64,000 nt of DNA from Flavobacteriaceae bacterium (GCA_029243385.1 JAQWSC010000007.1:124001-188000), one strand, 5' to 3'. Positions 18,046 through 30,419 are shown, counted from the stretch's first letter. Translations and numbers: made by a program. Notes: a model not told the origin generated them from the letters alone.

Positions 18046-19239
18046 TTATGCGAGTACCGCTTGCACCTTATCAGCCGCTTCTTGGAACTCGACGGCACTG
18101 TGAACTTCAAGCCCTGAATTGTCGATGAGTTCTTTGGCAATGTCGGCGTTGGTTCCTTGCAATCTCACAATGATAGGCACCTGAATGGCATCTCCCATAT
18201 TTTTATAGGCATCCACAATTCCTTGGGCTACTCGATCGCAACGAACGATTCCTCCAAAAATATTTACCAAAATAGCTTTTACGTTTGGGTCTTTTAGGAT
18301 CAAACGAAAAGCGGTTTCTACTCGAGCAGCATCAGCCGTTCCACCCACATCTAAAAAGTTGGCAGGATCACCACCGGCTTGTTTGATCAAATCCATAGTC
18401 GCCATCGCCAATCCGGCTCCGTTAACCATACAACCCACGTTGCCATCCAAATCAACATAATTCAAGCCAACAGCACGCGCTTCGACCTCAACGGGATTTT
18501 CTTCACGCAAGTCACGCATTGCTTTGTAATCTTTATGGCGAAACAAGGCATTCTCATCAATGGAAACCTTGGCATCTACAGCTAAAATTTTATCATCCGA
18601 TGTTTTAAGAACAGGATTGATTTCAAACAAAGAAGAATCCGAATTGACATAAGCTTTGTACAAAGAAGTTACAAAGCGCGTCATTTCTTTAAAAGCGTTT
18701 CCACTCAACCCCAAATTAAAAGCAACCCTTCTGGCCTGAAAAGGAAGCAGTCCCGTTGCAGGGTCTATTTCTTCAGTAAAAATCAAATGAGGGGTTTCCT
18801 CAGCAACGGTTTCAATATCCACTCCACCTTCGGTTGAATACATGATCATTGTGCGTCCTGAAGCTCTGTTAAGCAACACCGACATATAGTATTCGTCGGG
18901 TTCCGAAGCCCCTGGATAATAGACATCTTCTGCTACCAAAACTTGATGCACAGGCTTGCCTTCAGGAGGCGTTTGTGGTGTAATCAAATCCATTCCAATA
19001 ATCTGAGAAGCGATTGTGGAAACTTCTTCTAAATTCTTGGCAAGCTTAACACCTCCGCCTTTTCCTCTACCTCCAGCATGAATTTGCGCTTTAATAACAA
19101 ACCAGCTTGTACCTGTTTCTTTAGACAGTTGTTTTGCTGCGGTAACTGCCTCTTCGGGAGTTTGAGCAACCAAGCCTCGTTGAATTTGAACGCCAAAACT
19201 GGCTAAAATTTCTTTCCCTTGATATTCGTGTAAATTCAT
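18046..19239 (-). CDS. sucC: Succinyl-CoA ligase (ADP-forming) subunit beta
   Basis: The beta subunit of the TCA-cycle enzyme that converts succinyl-CoA to succinate with ATP or GTP synthesis. It has 397 residues from the ATG at 19239 (MNLHEYQGKEIL), the universal start of this family; an open frame extends 47 codons further up but is AT-rich noncoding sequence. The ATP-grasp domain shows KAQIHAGGRGKGGGVKLA, and the C-terminal ligase domain shows VNIFGGIVRCDRVAQGI with the helix that faces the catalytic histidine of SucD. SucD is not adjacent, which is usual in flavobacteria. It is divergent from lysA. Confidence 0.97.
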   Translation of the reverse strand: MNLHEYQGKEILASFGVQIQRGLVAQTPEEAVTAAKQLSKETGTSWFVIKAQIHAGGRGKGGGVKLAKNLEEVSTIASQIIGMDLITPQTPPEGKPVHQVLVAEDVYYPGASEPDEYYMSVLLNRASGRTMIMYSTEGGVDIETVAEETPHLIFTEEIDPATGLLPFQARRVAFNLGLSGNAFKEMTRFVTSLYKAYVNSDSSLFEINPVLKTSDDKILAVDAKVSIDENALFRHKDYKAMRDLREENPVEVEARAVGLNYVDLDGNVGCMVNGAGLAMATMDLIKQAGGDPANFLDVGGTADAARVETAFRLILKDPNVKAILVNIFGGIVRCDRVAQGIVDAYKNMGDAIQVPIIVRLQGTNADIAKELIDNSGLEVHSAVEFQEAADKVQAVLA

Positions 19240-19332
19240 GGATATGGATTGTTTATTTACTGGCAAAAATAGCAAACTTATCAAGATATTTTGACTCCTA
19301 TTGGGATTTATTATTGTTATATTTATAACAAA

Positions 19333-19370
19333 TTGTTGGTTAATTAATACGATAAGTTTGGCTACTTTTG
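19333..19370 (+). promoter_or_regulatory. Putative promoter of lysA
   Basis: TTG at 19333-19335, 17 bases, TAAGTTTG at 19353-19360 fits the Bacteroidota consensus. A second exact -7 match, TACTTTTG, is at 19363-19370 but lacks a partner TTG. The lysA ATG is 26-36 bases further on. Confidence 0.45.
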
Positions 19371-19396
19371 TAAACCTCATTTAAATACGTATCGTT

Positions 19397-20626
19397 ATGA
19401 ATCGAAACGAGTTACTTTCTGTTGCCAATCAATTTGGAAGCCCTGTGTATGTATATGACAGTGCTAAAATTAAAAGCCAGTACACACGATTGACTACAGC
19501 TTTTGGTAAAGTTAAAAACTTAAAGATTAACTATGCCGTAAAGGCGTTATCCAATATAAGTGTCTTAAAATACATCCATCATTTGGGAGCTGGCTTGGAC
19601 ACCGTTTCATTGCAAGAGGTTCAGCTAGGGCTGGCGGCAGGAGTTCCTGCGGAGCAAATCATCTTTACACCCAACGGCGTATCTCTAGGGGAAATCGAAG
19701 AAGTTGCCAAACTTGGTGCCCAAATCAATATTGACAACCTTTCGATCTTGGAACAATTTGGAAACAAATATCCTGAAACTCCTGTTTGTATTCGTATCAA
19801 TCCGCATGTAATGGCAGGTGGAAATGCCAATATTTCTGTGGGACACATTGATTCTAAGTTTGGAATTAGCATTCATCAAATTCCACACATTCAACGAATT
19901 GTTACCAATACAGGTATGAGAATCAACGGGATTCACATGCATACGGGTAGCGATATCCTAGACATTGATGTGTTTCTTCATGCATCCGAAATTTTATTTG
20001 AAACTGCTCAACACTTTGATAATTTAGAATTTATTGATTTTGGAAGTGGATTTAAAGTTCCTTATTCAGAAAATGATATTGAAACCAACATAGAAGAATT
20101 GGGTGAACGCCTGAGTGAACGCTTTAATAGATTTTGTAAAAAATACGGGCGTGATTTGACACTCACTTTTGAACCGGGTAAATTTTTGGTCAGTCAAGCG
20201 GGTTATTTTTTAGCCAATGTGAATGTAATCAAACAAACTACATCCACCGTTTTTGCGCAAGTTGATTCTGGATTCAATCACTTGATTCGACCCATGCTTT
20301 ATGGATCGCAACACCACATCGAAAACATTTCCAATCCAGAGGGTCGCGAACGATTTTATTCGGTAGTGGGCTACATCTGTGAGACGGACACCTTTGCCAA
20401 CAATCGCAGAATTAGTGAAATCAAAGAAGGCGATATTCTTTGTTTTCAAAATGCAGGAGCTTATTGCTTTACAATGGCAAGCAATTACAATTCTCGGTTT
20501 AGACCACCGGAAGTTTTGTGGCATGAAGGTGAAGCGCTTTTGATTCGCAAAAGGGAAGATTTCAATAATTTGATTGAAAATCAGGTTGTGGTAGATTTTA
20601 AAAAAGTCTCTACGATAGAAATCTAG
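19397..20626 (+). CDS. lysA: Diaminopimelate decarboxylase
   Basis: A PLP-dependent, alanine-racemase-fold enzyme that converts meso-diaminopimelate to L-lysine, the last step of lysine synthesis. It has 409 residues. The Schiff-base lysine is in NYAVKALSN (near residue 49), the glycine-rich phosphate site is FIDFGSGFKVPY, and the interface motif with the substrate-binding cysteine is GYICETDTFA. GAYCFTMASNYNSRFRPPEVL completes the active site. The homologous family also includes carboxynorspermidine decarboxylase, but the CETD motif and length fit LysA. It is transcribed alone, with its stop 5 bases from that of convergent mnmA. Confidence 0.95.
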   Translation: MNRNELLSVANQFGSPVYVYDSAKIKSQYTRLTTAFGKVKNLKINYAVKALSNISVLKYIHHLGAGLDTVSLQEVQLGLAAGVPAEQIIFTPNGVSLGEIEEVAKLGAQINIDNLSILEQFGNKYPETPVCIRINPHVMAGGNANISVGHIDSKFGISIHQIPHIQRIVTNTGMRINGIHMHTGSDILDIDVFLHASEILFETAQHFDNLEFIDFGSGFKVPYSENDIETNIEELGERLSERFNRFCKKYGRDLTLTFEPGKFLVSQAGYFLANVNVIKQTTSTVFAQVDSGFNHLIRPMLYGSQHHIENISNPEGRERFYSVVGYICETDTFANNRRISEIKEGDILCFQNAGAYCFTMASNYNSRFRPPEVLWHEGEALLIRKREDFNNLIENQVVVDFKKVSTIEI

Positions 20627-20631
20627 TTTTT

Positions 20632-21819
20632 TTAGGCTATAACTCCCGAACCTACAAGTTCATCTTGAATATACCAAGCGGCAAACTGACCCTGAGTAAT
20701 TGCTGATTGTGGCGTTTCAAAGAGCAAATATCCTCCAGACGCTACGCGGTGCAAAGTAGCTTTTTGAAGCGGTTGTCGATAGCGAATCCGAGCTAAAACT
20801 TTGAGTTGCTGACCTTCGGATAACTCCAAATCTGAGCGTACCCAATGCAATTCTTTTTGATCGATAAACAATCCTTGACGGTACAATCCTGGGTGATTTT
20901 TCCCTTCACCCACATAAATTGTATTGGTTTTGACGTCGGTAGCTATAACAAATAAGGGTTCTTGGGTTCCGCCTACCGCCAAGCCCTTTCGCTGACCTAC
21001 GGTAAAAAAATGAGCACCTTGATGCACTCCTACCTGAACTCCGTCCGTAGGCTGATAAGTCAGTTGAGTTGATAAATACTTCGCTTTTTCTTCTAAAGAA
21101 TGTAACGAAGGCTCCGATAAATGGTAGGCAGGATGTTCTTTTGGAATCGCAACAATAGCCCCTTTTTTAGGCTGTAGTTGTTGCTGAAGAAAATCAGGCA
21201 AACGAACTTTTCCAATAAAACAAAGACCTTGTGAATCTTTTTTATCAGCAGTTACAAGCTGCATTTCAGAAGCAATATTTCGAACTTCCGACTTTGTCAA
21301 TTCTCCAATAGGAAAAAGTGTTTGGGAGAGTTGATTTTGCGATAATTGACACAAAAAATAGGATTGATCTTTGTTGTTATCAACACCTGCTAGCAATCGA
21401 TGAATGCCATTTTGGGTGTCTTTTCTACAATAGTGACCCGTTGCCACAAAATCTGCTCCAAGCTCCAATGCAATTTTTAAAAAAACATCAAATTTGATTT
21501 CACGATTGCATAACACATCTGGATTTGGCGTACGTCCGCATTCATATTCACGAAACATATAGTCAACGATTCTCGTTTTATATTCAGCACTCAAATCTAC
21601 CGTTTGAAAGGGAATTCCCAGTTTTTGCGCAACAATCATGGCGTCGTTGCTGTCCTCGAGCCAAGGACATTCATCGGAAATAGTAACCGAGTCGTCGTGC
21701 CAATTTTTCATAAAAAGACCAATGACCTCGTAGCCTTGCTGGACCAATAAATGGGCAGCTACACTCGAGTCAACACCTCCAGAGAGGCCAACTACAACAC
21801 GTTGTTTAGAAGATTTCAT
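20632..21819 (-). CDS. mnmA: tRNA-specific 2-thiouridylase MnmA
   Basis: Adds sulphur to C2 of U34 in Lys, Glu and Gln tRNAs, taking it from a persulphide relay and using ATP. It has 395 residues. The PP-loop is [14 protein letters not shown] (residues 8-21). The first catalytic cysteine is in [12 protein letters not shown] and the second in [10 protein letters not shown], the pair that form the persulphide/disulphide. GHYCR is the tRNA-binding histidine region, and the C-terminal beta-barrel is present. The ATG at 21819 is the family start. It is 29 bases downstream of yidC and probably part of the pyrG-yidC-mnmA transcript. Confidence 0.97.
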   Translation of the reverse strand: MKSSKQRVVVGLSGGVDSSVAAHLLVQQGYEVIGLFMKNWHDDSVTISDECPWLEDSNDAMIVAQKLGIPFQTVDLSAEYKTRIVDYMFREYECGRTPNPDVLCNREIKFDVFLKIALELGADFVATGHYCRKDTQNGIHRLLAGVDNNKDQSYFLCQLSQNQLSQTLFPIGELTKSEVRNIASEMQLVTADKKDSQGLCFIGKVRLPDFLQQQLQPKKGAIVAIPKEHPAYHLSEPSLHSLEEKAKYLSTQLTYQPTDGVQVGVHQGAHFFTVGQRKGLAVGGTQEPLFVIATDVKTNTIYVGEGKNHPGLYRQGLFIDQKELHWVRSDLELSEGQQLKVLARIRYRQPLQKATLHRVASGGYLLFETPQSAITQGQFAAWYIQDELVGSGVIA

Positions 21820-21848
21820 AACAGCACAAAGTTACAAAAAAGCAACTG

Positions 21849-23672
21849 CTATTTGCGTTTGTTTAATTTTTGCTGTTCTTCTGCCTGCTCCATTACTTCT
21901 TGGAGTTTGCGCTGAAAACGATTTTGTTTTTTGGGTTTTTTCTTGTTTTCCTCGATTTGAGCATGAATTTTATCGTCATTGATGATGTAATTTTTAATAA
22001 CCAACATAATGACAATTGTTATCAAGTTCGAAATAAAATAATACAAACTCAAACCACTGGCATAGTTATTAAAGAAAACCAACATCATTACTGGCATTAA
22101 ATACATGATAAACTTCATGTTGGGCATACCGGGTTGTGGGTTTTGCATTTGTTGTCCAGTAGTCATCATTGTGTAAAAGAAAATCGCAATGGATGCTAAT
22201 ATCGGAAACAAGCTTACATGATCTCCATAAAAAGGAATGTAAAATGGAAGTTCTGCTATAACGTCATAGGAAGAAAGATCTTCTGCCCATAAGAACGATT
22301 TTTGGCGCAATGCAAAAGCCACAGGAAAAAAGCAAAACAAGGCATAGAATACAGGCAATTGAAGAAGCGCAGGGACACAACCAGACATCGGATTTACGCC
22401 TGCTTTACGGTACAACTTCATGGTTTCTTGCTGACGTTTAACTGCGTCTTTTTTGAATTTATCGTTCAAAGCTGTAATCTCAGGCTTCAGCACTTTCATC
22501 TTGGCTTGAGACAGGTATGACTTGTATGTGACTGGAGACATAGCAAATCGAACAATAACCGTCATTAAGATAATTGCAATACCGTGTGGTAAAAATCCGC
22601 TTAAAAAACCAAAAAGTGGGAAAAATACAAATCGATTGATCCATCCAAATATTCCCCAACCAAAGGAAATAGAGTCCGTTAGATCATTGTCTAATTTTTT
22701 CAACACATCATAATCTGCAGGGCCTACATACCATTGAAAATGTGAATTTAACTCACCTTGTGAAGTTTTGAGTGGGATTTGGGAACGAAAATTTTTAGTA
22801 AAAACCACATCTTTACCTTCATCTTCTACAAGGTTTTCAGAAGTAAAACTAACCGAATCAAACGAAACATCCGGTATTAAAATCATACTGAAAAAATGCT
22901 GATTGTAAGATACCCAAGAAACGTCTTCGTCCTTGTCATCATCATTGCTAGCAGCCGATAAGTAGCCTATTTTGTCTCCTTCATATTGATATTTTAGCTC
23001 GGTATAACGGTTTTCATAAATAACACTTTTGGCTTGGCGAAATCCTTTTAAATTCCAGTCCAGTGCAACTTCTTTGTCACCATTTGTCAAAGCCGAAAAT
23101 CCTTGTGAAACAATTGAAAAATCAAGCATATATCCGTCGTTTGGCAACGTATATCGGTACTCAATAAACTGGGTTTCAGAAACCACCATCTTCATAGAAA
23201 GCACTTGTGCGTTGTCTTGTGTTGACAGCGATGGTGTAAAATACAGTTGTCGGGTTTGAATTTTTTGATTCGCCCGATTGAAAAAAGTTAAATCAAAATG
23301 CTCATTACCATCTTTGATTAAATAAATAGGGGCTCCTTTAAAGTCATTCAGCCCTTTCAACTGAGCTTCGGAAATAAAACCCCCTTGAGTACTAACCGAT
23401 AAATACAATTGTTCGTTTTCTAAAACAATTTGTTTTTGGTCTTGCTCTCCTGAAGCCAATTCTGTAAAATCCCCTAAATTGGGTGAGACGATAGCATTGG
23501 TTGAAACTTGCGTATTTGGAGTTGTATTTTCTGACTGAACATTTTCTTGCGCAGGAGTATTTTCTGAGCTTTCCTCAGTCACAGGCTCTTGAACACTGAG
23601 CATCCAAGTGAAAATTCCTGCAATCAATATAAAACCTATAAGTTGATACGGATCAAATTTTTTCTCTTCCAT
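21849..23672 (-). CDS. yidC: Membrane protein insertase YidC
   Basis: Inserts and folds inner-membrane proteins alone or with SecYEG. It has 607 residues: an N-terminal signal-anchor helix (about 8-24), a large periplasmic beta-supersandwich domain (about 60-340, including the acidic loop DDDKDED), and the conserved five-helix insertase core from about 355, starting at GWGIFGWINRFVFFPLF. The core arginine in MTVIVRFAMSPVTYKSY and the GCVPALLQLPVFYALF motif are typical. A lysine-rich cytoplasmic tail (KKKPKKQNRFQRK and beyond) may bind ribosomes. It starts 2 bases after the pyrG stop. Confidence 0.97.
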   Translation of the reverse strand: MEEKKFDPYQLIGFILIAGIFTWMLSVQEPVTEESSENTPAQENVQSENTTPNTQVSTNAIVSPNLGDFTELASGEQDQKQIVLENEQLYLSVSTQGGFISEAQLKGLNDFKGAPIYLIKDGNEHFDLTFFNRANQKIQTRQLYFTPSLSTQDNAQVLSMKMVVSETQFIEYRYTLPNDGYMLDFSIVSQGFSALTNGDKEVALDWNLKGFRQAKSVIYENRYTELKYQYEGDKIGYLSAASNDDDKDEDVSWVSYNQHFFSMILIPDVSFDSVSFTSENLVEDEGKDVVFTKNFRSQIPLKTSQGELNSHFQWYVGPADYDVLKKLDNDLTDSISFGWGIFGWINRFVFFPLFGFLSGFLPHGIAIILMTVIVRFAMSPVTYKSYLSQAKMKVLKPEITALNDKFKKDAVKRQQETMKLYRKAGVNPMSGCVPALLQLPVFYALFCFFPVAFALRQKSFLWAEDLSSYDVIAELPFYIPFYGDHVSLFPILASIAIFFYTMMTTGQQMQNPQPGMPNMKFIMYLMPVMMLVFFNNYASGLSLYYFISNLITIVIMLVIKNYIINDDKIHAQIEENKKKPKKQNRFQRKLQEVMEQAEEQQKLNKRK

Positions 23673-23674
23673 AA

Positions 23675-25318
<1,644 letters not shown>

Positions 25319-25419
25319 TTAACAGCCTCAAAAATACAAAAAGTATTGTGAACTGATACGAATTATATCAATCAAAAAAAGGAGATAAAATCGACTTCAA
25401 CAAAACCTAATTTCAGAGC

Positions 25420-27183
25420 TTAGTCTTTAATTTCATTAATGGTAAGGTCTTCATGCTGAATCAAATATACGCCTGTGTTGGTGTATCCTCCACTAAAAAC
25501 ACTTTGATAGTTGAATTTATTATGCAAGTATTTGGTCTCTCCAACTAGGGTTGGGCTTACCATGCTTTCTTGAAATGCAATACGGAGCAACGCATCCAAT
25601 GTAACATCATAGGCGCGAACTACCACTTTATTGGGTAGCGTACCGTATTGATTTTTGTATTTTCTAGAAAACTGTTTAAACGGATTGTTTTCAATGGGTT
25701 TTTGAATAGAAGGATACAGAAAATGTAGCTTTCCCAAATACTCGTAAGAAATATTTTCGTTGTCATAAACATCCCCTCGGTAAGTGGTCATTAAAGTAAT
25801 ATCTCTATCATCACTACTTTGTGCATTTAACATCGAGGTAATGCTCGTAATAAGGTTTAGTTTTTGTGTTTCTAAAAACACCCAATTGTTTTGGACATCT
25901 ACCAATAACGAATCGGTCAAATCGGGTTTTACAAATCCACCCATTTCGTCAGGATCAATTACTTCTGCTAAAGGAAAACGTTTTAGCAATTCTTTTTTTA
26001 TGGCCTGGTTTTCCTTGTCTGCAATAATCATTACACAAGGATTGATTTCTTTTTCAAGTTTTCTGTCCAAATAATTTAACATTGTTTTTCGTAACAACTT
26101 CTCGTCTGGAATTGATTGATAGACATTGGTTTTTAAATCGACTTTTTTGGTGGAAAGAGGCGAAATAACAAGTACTCCTTTTGAATGCAAACGCTTTGAA
26201 ACCTGATTGACATGACTTGGAATCAAAGGTCCTATTACAACATCTTTTTGTTCCAAACTTTGACTGTTGAGAATGGCCTGCACTTTGGAGGAATTGTTTT
26301 CGGTGTCATACACATCAACTTCCAAAGAGACTCCTAAGGAGGTAAGTTCTTGAAAAGCCAATGAAGCGCCTGAATAAAAATCCAATGAAATGGTGTGTAA
26401 ATTTCGTTTTTGCAATAGCAAATTGGTGTTCTCAACCGAATCAAGATCAACTTCAGAAGCTTTAAACGGAGCCATTAATGCTACTTTTATAAATCGATTA
26501 CTGAGCACGCTGTCTTTCAGTGAAATCGTTTCTACTAATAACGAATTCTTCACAGACATATCACTTTTTTGAGATTTGGGAACACGAATTACCATTCCAA
26601 CCTGAAGCCCCATTTCCTTTATATTAGGGTTGAGAGAGTCAATAACTTTTCGATCTACTCCTAATTTTTTATAAAGCCTGTAATACCCTTCTTTGGGTTT
26701 TAGCGTGTAGTAAAAATAATCTTCGTCCAAGGTGTTCTTAACAATGTTCGGAGAGGACAAAGGAATTATGAGCTTTTGACCAATACTCAATATTTCTCCC
26801 AATGATGGATTAGATTCTTTTAATTCTTCGACACTAATACCGTAGGTGTAAGCAATACGCCAAAGGGTTTCTTTAGGTTGTACCAAATGCAGCTTGTTGT
26901 TACTTTTTTGGGTAACCGTTACGGTTCGATACCTTGGGATTTGAAGCTTCATTCGCTTCTTGAGTTTAGAAGTTATTAATTTCGGATTGTGCTCAAGAAT
27001 TTGATCTGTAGTGATTCCGTACCGTTTTGCGATTCCAAACAAGGTTTCTTTTCGTTTGACTTTGTGTCTTACAAAGCTTGAAACTTCTTGAATTTCATGT
27101 GTTTCAGTTAATACAGTATTCTGTTCCTGTGCAAAAGAAAGCACAGAAAAAAACAGCATACTAATAATTAGGGCTTTATACAT
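25420..27183 (-). CDS. Secreted LysM triple-repeat protein with PBP1-like domain
   Basis: A 587-residue envelope protein. A Sec signal peptide (1-19, FFSVLSFAQ) is followed by three LysM peptidoglycan-binding repeats at about 39-85, 98-142 and 157-203 (KETLFGIAKRYG, KETLWRIAYTYG and a more divergent KEGYYRLYKKLG). A type 1 periplasmic-binding-protein-like domain follows at about 231-587 (FIKVALMAPF and VIGPLIPSHVNQVSKRL). The arrangement resembles amino-acid-binding or LpoA-like proteins tethered to the cell wall. The ligand is unknown. The start is ATG at 27183; a longer frame runs into guaA but lacks a signal-like start. It lies 7 bases after guaA, so it is likely cotranscribed. A cell-wall sensor or activator role is inference. 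Confidence 0.88.
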   Translation of the reverse strand: MYKALIISMLFFSVLSFAQEQNTVLTETHEIQEVSSFVRHKVKRKETLFGIAKRYGITTDQILEHNPKLITSKLKKRMKLQIPRYRTVTVTQKSNNKLHLVQPKETLWRIAYTYGISVEELKESNPSLGEILSIGQKLIIPLSSPNIVKNTLDEDYFYYTLKPKEGYYRLYKKLGVDRKVIDSLNPNIKEMGLQVGMVIRVPKSQKSDMSVKNSLLVETISLKDSVLSNRFIKVALMAPFKASEVDLDSVENTNLLLQKRNLHTISLDFYSGASLAFQELTSLGVSLEVDVYDTENNSSKVQAILNSQSLEQKDVVIGPLIPSHVNQVSKRLHSKGVLVISPLSTKKVDLKTNVYQSIPDEKLLRKTMLNYLDRKLEKEINPCVMIIADKENQAIKKELLKRFPLAEVIDPDEMGGFVKPDLTDSLLVDVQNNWVFLETQKLNLITSITSMLNAQSSDDRDITLMTTYRGDVYDNENISYEYLGKLHFLYPSIQKPIENNPFKQFSRKYKNQYGTLPNKVVVRAYDVTLDALLRIAFQESMVSPTLVGETKYLHNKFNYQSVFSGGYTNTGVYLIQHEDLTINEIKD

Positions 27184-27190
27184 AAAAAAA

Positions 27191-28720
27191 TTATTCCCAT
27201 TCAATAGTAGCCGGAGGCTTCGAACTAATATCATAAACCACTCTATTCACTCCTTTTACTTTATTAATGATTTGATTGGATGTTTTTTGTAAAAATTTAT
27301 AGGGTAAATTAACCCAATCGGCGGTCATCCCATCGGTGGACTCAACAGCACGAAGCGCAACGCATTTTTCATACGTCCTTTCATCACCCATAACTCCAAC
27401 ACTATTAACTGGTAACAACATAGCTCCAGCCTGCCATACCTGATCGTAAAGACCGGCTTGTCGAAGTCCATCGATAAAAATATGATCGACCTCCTGCAAT
27501 ATACGTACTTTTTCGGGAGTGATGTCTCCAAGAATGCGAATCGCTAGACCCGGCCCAGGAAAGGGATGTCTGCCTAACAAATCAGGATGCATTCCCATAC
27601 TGGCTCCTACTCTTCTGACTTCATCTTTAAACAACATGCGTAATGGCTCAACTACTGAAAGCTTCATATAATCGGGCAAACCACCCACATTGTGATGGGA
27701 TTTGATAGTTGCAGAAGGCCCATTAACTGAAATGGATTCGATAACATCTGGATAAATAGTTCCTTGTCCAAGCCATTTAGCTCCTTCAACAAGATGCGCT
27801 TCATCATCGAAAACATCTACAAAAACTCCTCCTATAATTTTTCGCTTTTGCTCGGGATCTTCAACTCCCTGAAGGCCTTCCAAAAATCGTTTTGAAGCAT
27901 CCACTCCTTTAACGTTCAAGCCCATTCCTTGGTATTGATCCAATACACTTTGATATTCATTTTTGCGCAGCAATCCGTTGTTTACAAAAATGCAATGCAA
28001 ATTTTTTCCGATGGCTTTATGTAACAAAATAGCCGCAACGGAAGAATCCACTCCTCCTGAAAGCCCCAAAATGACTTTGTCATTCCCTAATTGTTGTTTG
28101 AGTTCTTTGACCGTCATTTCAACGAAAGAATCGGGTGTCCAGTCTTGAGAAACAACGGCAATTTTTACCAGAAAGTTCTCGAGCAATTGCTTTCCATCTT
28201 TGGTGTGATATACTTCAGGGTGAAATTGAATCGCGTAAGTAGATTCCCCTTCTATTCTGTAAGCTGCATTTTCAACATCCGAAGTACTTGCCAAACAAAT
28301 TCCATTCGTAGGCAACGTTTTGATAGTGTCGCCATGACTCATCCAAACTTGACTTCCCTCGGTTATGTTTTCAAAAAACTGCGTACCACTTTTCACATAG
28401 GATAAATTGGCTCTTCCGTATTCACGAATATTGGAAGGACTCACTTGTCCTCCCGAAAAATGCGCAAGATATTGTGCTCCGTAACACACCGCCAATAAGG
28501 GCATTTTACCTCTAATAGCCGATAAATCGGGATGAGGGGCTTCTTCAGAACGAACAGAAAAAGGTGACCCCGACAATATGGTAGCCTGAAAGGTTTCAAT
28601 ATCCTTGGGCGGATTGTTGTAGGGATGAATTTCGCAGTAAATAAAAAGCTCTCGAACTCGCCTTGCAATAAGTTGAGTGTACTGAGAGCCGAAGTCTAAA
28701 ATAAGTACTTTGTGTTGCAT
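27191..28720 (-). CDS. guaA: GMP synthase (glutamine-hydrolysing)
   Basis: Converts XMP to GMP with glutamine and ATP. It has 509 residues from the ATG at 28720 ([21 protein letters not shown]); the two codons before it begin with TTG and are not needed. The class I amidotransferase has its nucleophile in [15 protein letters not shown] and the histidine in FHPEVYHT. The ATP pyrophosphatase domain has the PP-loop [12 protein letters not shown] (about 229-240), and the C-terminal dimerisation domain ends in KPPATIEWE, the conserved family terminus. bshC lies 83 bases upstream and the LysM protein 7 bases downstream. Confidence 0.98.
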   Translation of the reverse strand: MQHKVLILDFGSQYTQLIARRVRELFIYCEIHPYNNPPKDIETFQATILSGSPFSVRSEEAPHPDLSAIRGKMPLLAVCYGAQYLAHFSGGQVSPSNIREYGRANLSYVKSGTQFFENITEGSQVWMSHGDTIKTLPTNGICLASTSDVENAAYRIEGESTYAIQFHPEVYHTKDGKQLLENFLVKIAVVSQDWTPDSFVEMTVKELKQQLGNDKVILGLSGGVDSSVAAILLHKAIGKNLHCIFVNNGLLRKNEYQSVLDQYQGMGLNVKGVDASKRFLEGLQGVEDPEQKRKIIGGVFVDVFDDEAHLVEGAKWLGQGTIYPDVIESISVNGPSATIKSHHNVGGLPDYMKLSVVEPLRMLFKDEVRRVGASMGMHPDLLGRHPFPGPGLAIRILGDITPEKVRILQEVDHIFIDGLRQAGLYDQVWQAGAMLLPVNSVGVMGDERTYEKCVALRAVESTDGMTADWVNLPYKFLQKTSNQIINKVKGVNRVVYDISSKPPATIEWE

Positions 28721-28802
28721 TTTCAAAAATAATACATCTGATGAAATTGGTTGCGCTGAATACTGCTTTTTTTCAACAGAGTTTTACAGTTTTTTTAAGG
28801 AA

Positions 28803-30419
28803 TTAATCTTGCTGGCTCAATTCCAAAACCACATATTCAAAATGCAACGGATCGAAGGACTGCATAAGCATGGGAATCAATTCGTCACCATATTCCAAAT
28901 ACAATTCTGAGAAATTCAATTGTCTTTCTTGTAAAGATTTGTTTGGGAAAAGATCGTTTTGTAAATCCGATATTCTACGCACCTCATCTGTCAATTTTCT
29001 ACGCTGCGCCAATAACAGCCTTTTTTCCAAGGCATCTAGACCGTTGAGCTGTTTTTTTTCTTGTGCTGTTACTGCACCTAAAAAAGAAGCATCCGTTTGT
29101 TCGGCAATTTCATACAATTGCTGAAACTGACGAATGAGTGTTTCTTTTTGTGGGGTGAAATCAATATCAATATTGCTAATTGCTCGAACTCGAAAATTAA
29201 TAAGCGAAGAAGATTCCAAAAACAAATCGGCATAGGAAAGCGCCAATTTTTTAATTTTTTTAGCTTGCTTAGAACTGACAAGCAAGGCGGATGTTCGGAG
29301 CTTTAGAATCGGAAACGGCACGTGAAACTGTTCAAAAGTGCTTTTCAATTGAAACCAATAAGACAATTCTCCAGCGCCACCAATATACCCCAAATTAGGA
29401 AGCAATACCTCCTGATATAAGGGTCTCAATAAAACATTGGGCGAAAATCGTTCTGGGTATTGATTCATTTCATCCATGATTTCTTGTTTGGAGAATGAAA
29501 TATCTGTATGTAAAACCGTAAAATAATTTTCTTTTTCAACGATTCGGTTTCGTTGTTGATCCTTACAATAAAACAGGTTTATTTTTCTTGGACTTACTTG
29601 AATCTTGGTGTTTTTGCCCAAAGCTTTGAGCAACTTTTGATTGGTTTTAGAAACAGATTTAAAAGTAATATTCTCAAGGAGTTCTTTCTGAAAATAAGGA
29701 ATCATACTGCGTTTTAGTTCAGTATCATTAGCATCAAGGATGATCAATCCGTATTCTCCAAAGAGTTGATGAATTAAAAAGCGAGTCGCTTCCGAAAGTG
29801 TAGGGTGTGAAAGATAGCTTTCTTGAAACCATTTTTTAAGGGTTTCAGCAGCAATACTTTTGCCTAAAGCATTTGAAAAGTGACTCAGGAGAAGGTCTAA
29901 ACCTTCTGTTGAAAAAGATCCAACTGCTCCTTTTTCTTTTGATTCCCATCGTACCTTTTGCCCCTTGAAATGAAAATGATTGATTTCCTCAAAATCATGG
30001 TCTTCGCTTGCCATCCAAAAAACAGGAAGTATGGTTTTTTCAGGTTGTTTTTTTTGAAGTTCTTGTGCCAGTAATAGGGTGTCTATAATTTTATATAAAA
30101 AATAAATAGGACCCGTAAACAAATTCAATTGATGGCCCGTAGTTACCGTATATGCATTCGATTCTGAAAGAGCATCGATATGCTTCATGACTTTTTGATT
30201 GTTAGGTAACGGTTGGTGTTGTCTTCTCAGCACCTTGACCAAAAGCGAGCGTTGTGATGATGAAACGTGTGCTTGTTTTTCCTCGCATTGCAACTTGAAA
30301 TTTTCAAAAGTGGGTGTGCGATTAAAAAAAGGTCGGACAGCCTTGTGATTCTCTAAATAGTTGAGAAGTAAAGATGAGAATTTACCTGTTTTGGCAAATG
30401 AAATGAACTCTTTAGTCAC
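28803..30419 (-). CDS. bshC: Bacillithiol biosynthesis cysteine-adding enzyme BshC
   Basis: The enzyme thought to ligate cysteine to GlcN-malate in bacillithiol synthesis, a low-molecular-weight thiol used by Firmicutes and many Bacteroidota. About 538 residues with a Rossmann core: VTTGHQLNLFTGPIYFLYKI (nucleotide-binding start), LPVFWMASEDHDFEEINH, and ILRTSALLVSSKQAKKIKKL leading to the long coiled coil at about 425-480. The first visible in-frame starts are TTG at 30437 and GTG at 30419; GTG is preferred because it gives the family-like beginning before EFISFAKTGKFSSLL. The N-terminal start is therefore uncertain by six residues. bshA and bshB are not in the window. Confidence 0.93.
   Translation of the reverse strand: MTKEFISFAKTGKFSSLLLNYLENHKAVRPFFNRTPTFENFKLQCEEKQAHVSSSQRSLLVKVLRRQHQPLPNNQKVMKHIDALSESNAYTVTTGHQLNLFTGPIYFLYKIIDTLLLAQELQKKQPEKTILPVFWMASEDHDFEEINHFHFKGQKVRWESKEKGAVGSFSTEGLDLLLSHFSNALGKSIAAETLKKWFQESYLSHPTLSEATRFLIHQLFGEYGLIILDANDTELKRSMIPYFQKELLENITFKSVSKTNQKLLKALGKNTKIQVSPRKINLFYCKDQQRNRIVEKENYFTVLHTDISFSKQEIMDEMNQYPERFSPNVLLRPLYQEVLLPNLGYIGGAGELSYWFQLKSTFEQFHVPFPILKLRTSALLVSSKQAKKIKKLALSYADLFLESSSLINFRVRAISNIDIDFTPQKETLIRQFQQLYEIAEQTDASFLGAVTAQEKKQLNGLDALEKRLLLAQRRKLTDEVRRISDLQNDLFPNKSLQERQLNFSELYLEYGDELIPMLMQSFDPLHFEYVVLELSQQD

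Noticed and set aside
19240-19380. 47-codon N-terminal extension of sucC
   Set aside because: SucC starts universally at MNLHEYQGK; the extension is AT-rich promoter sequence.
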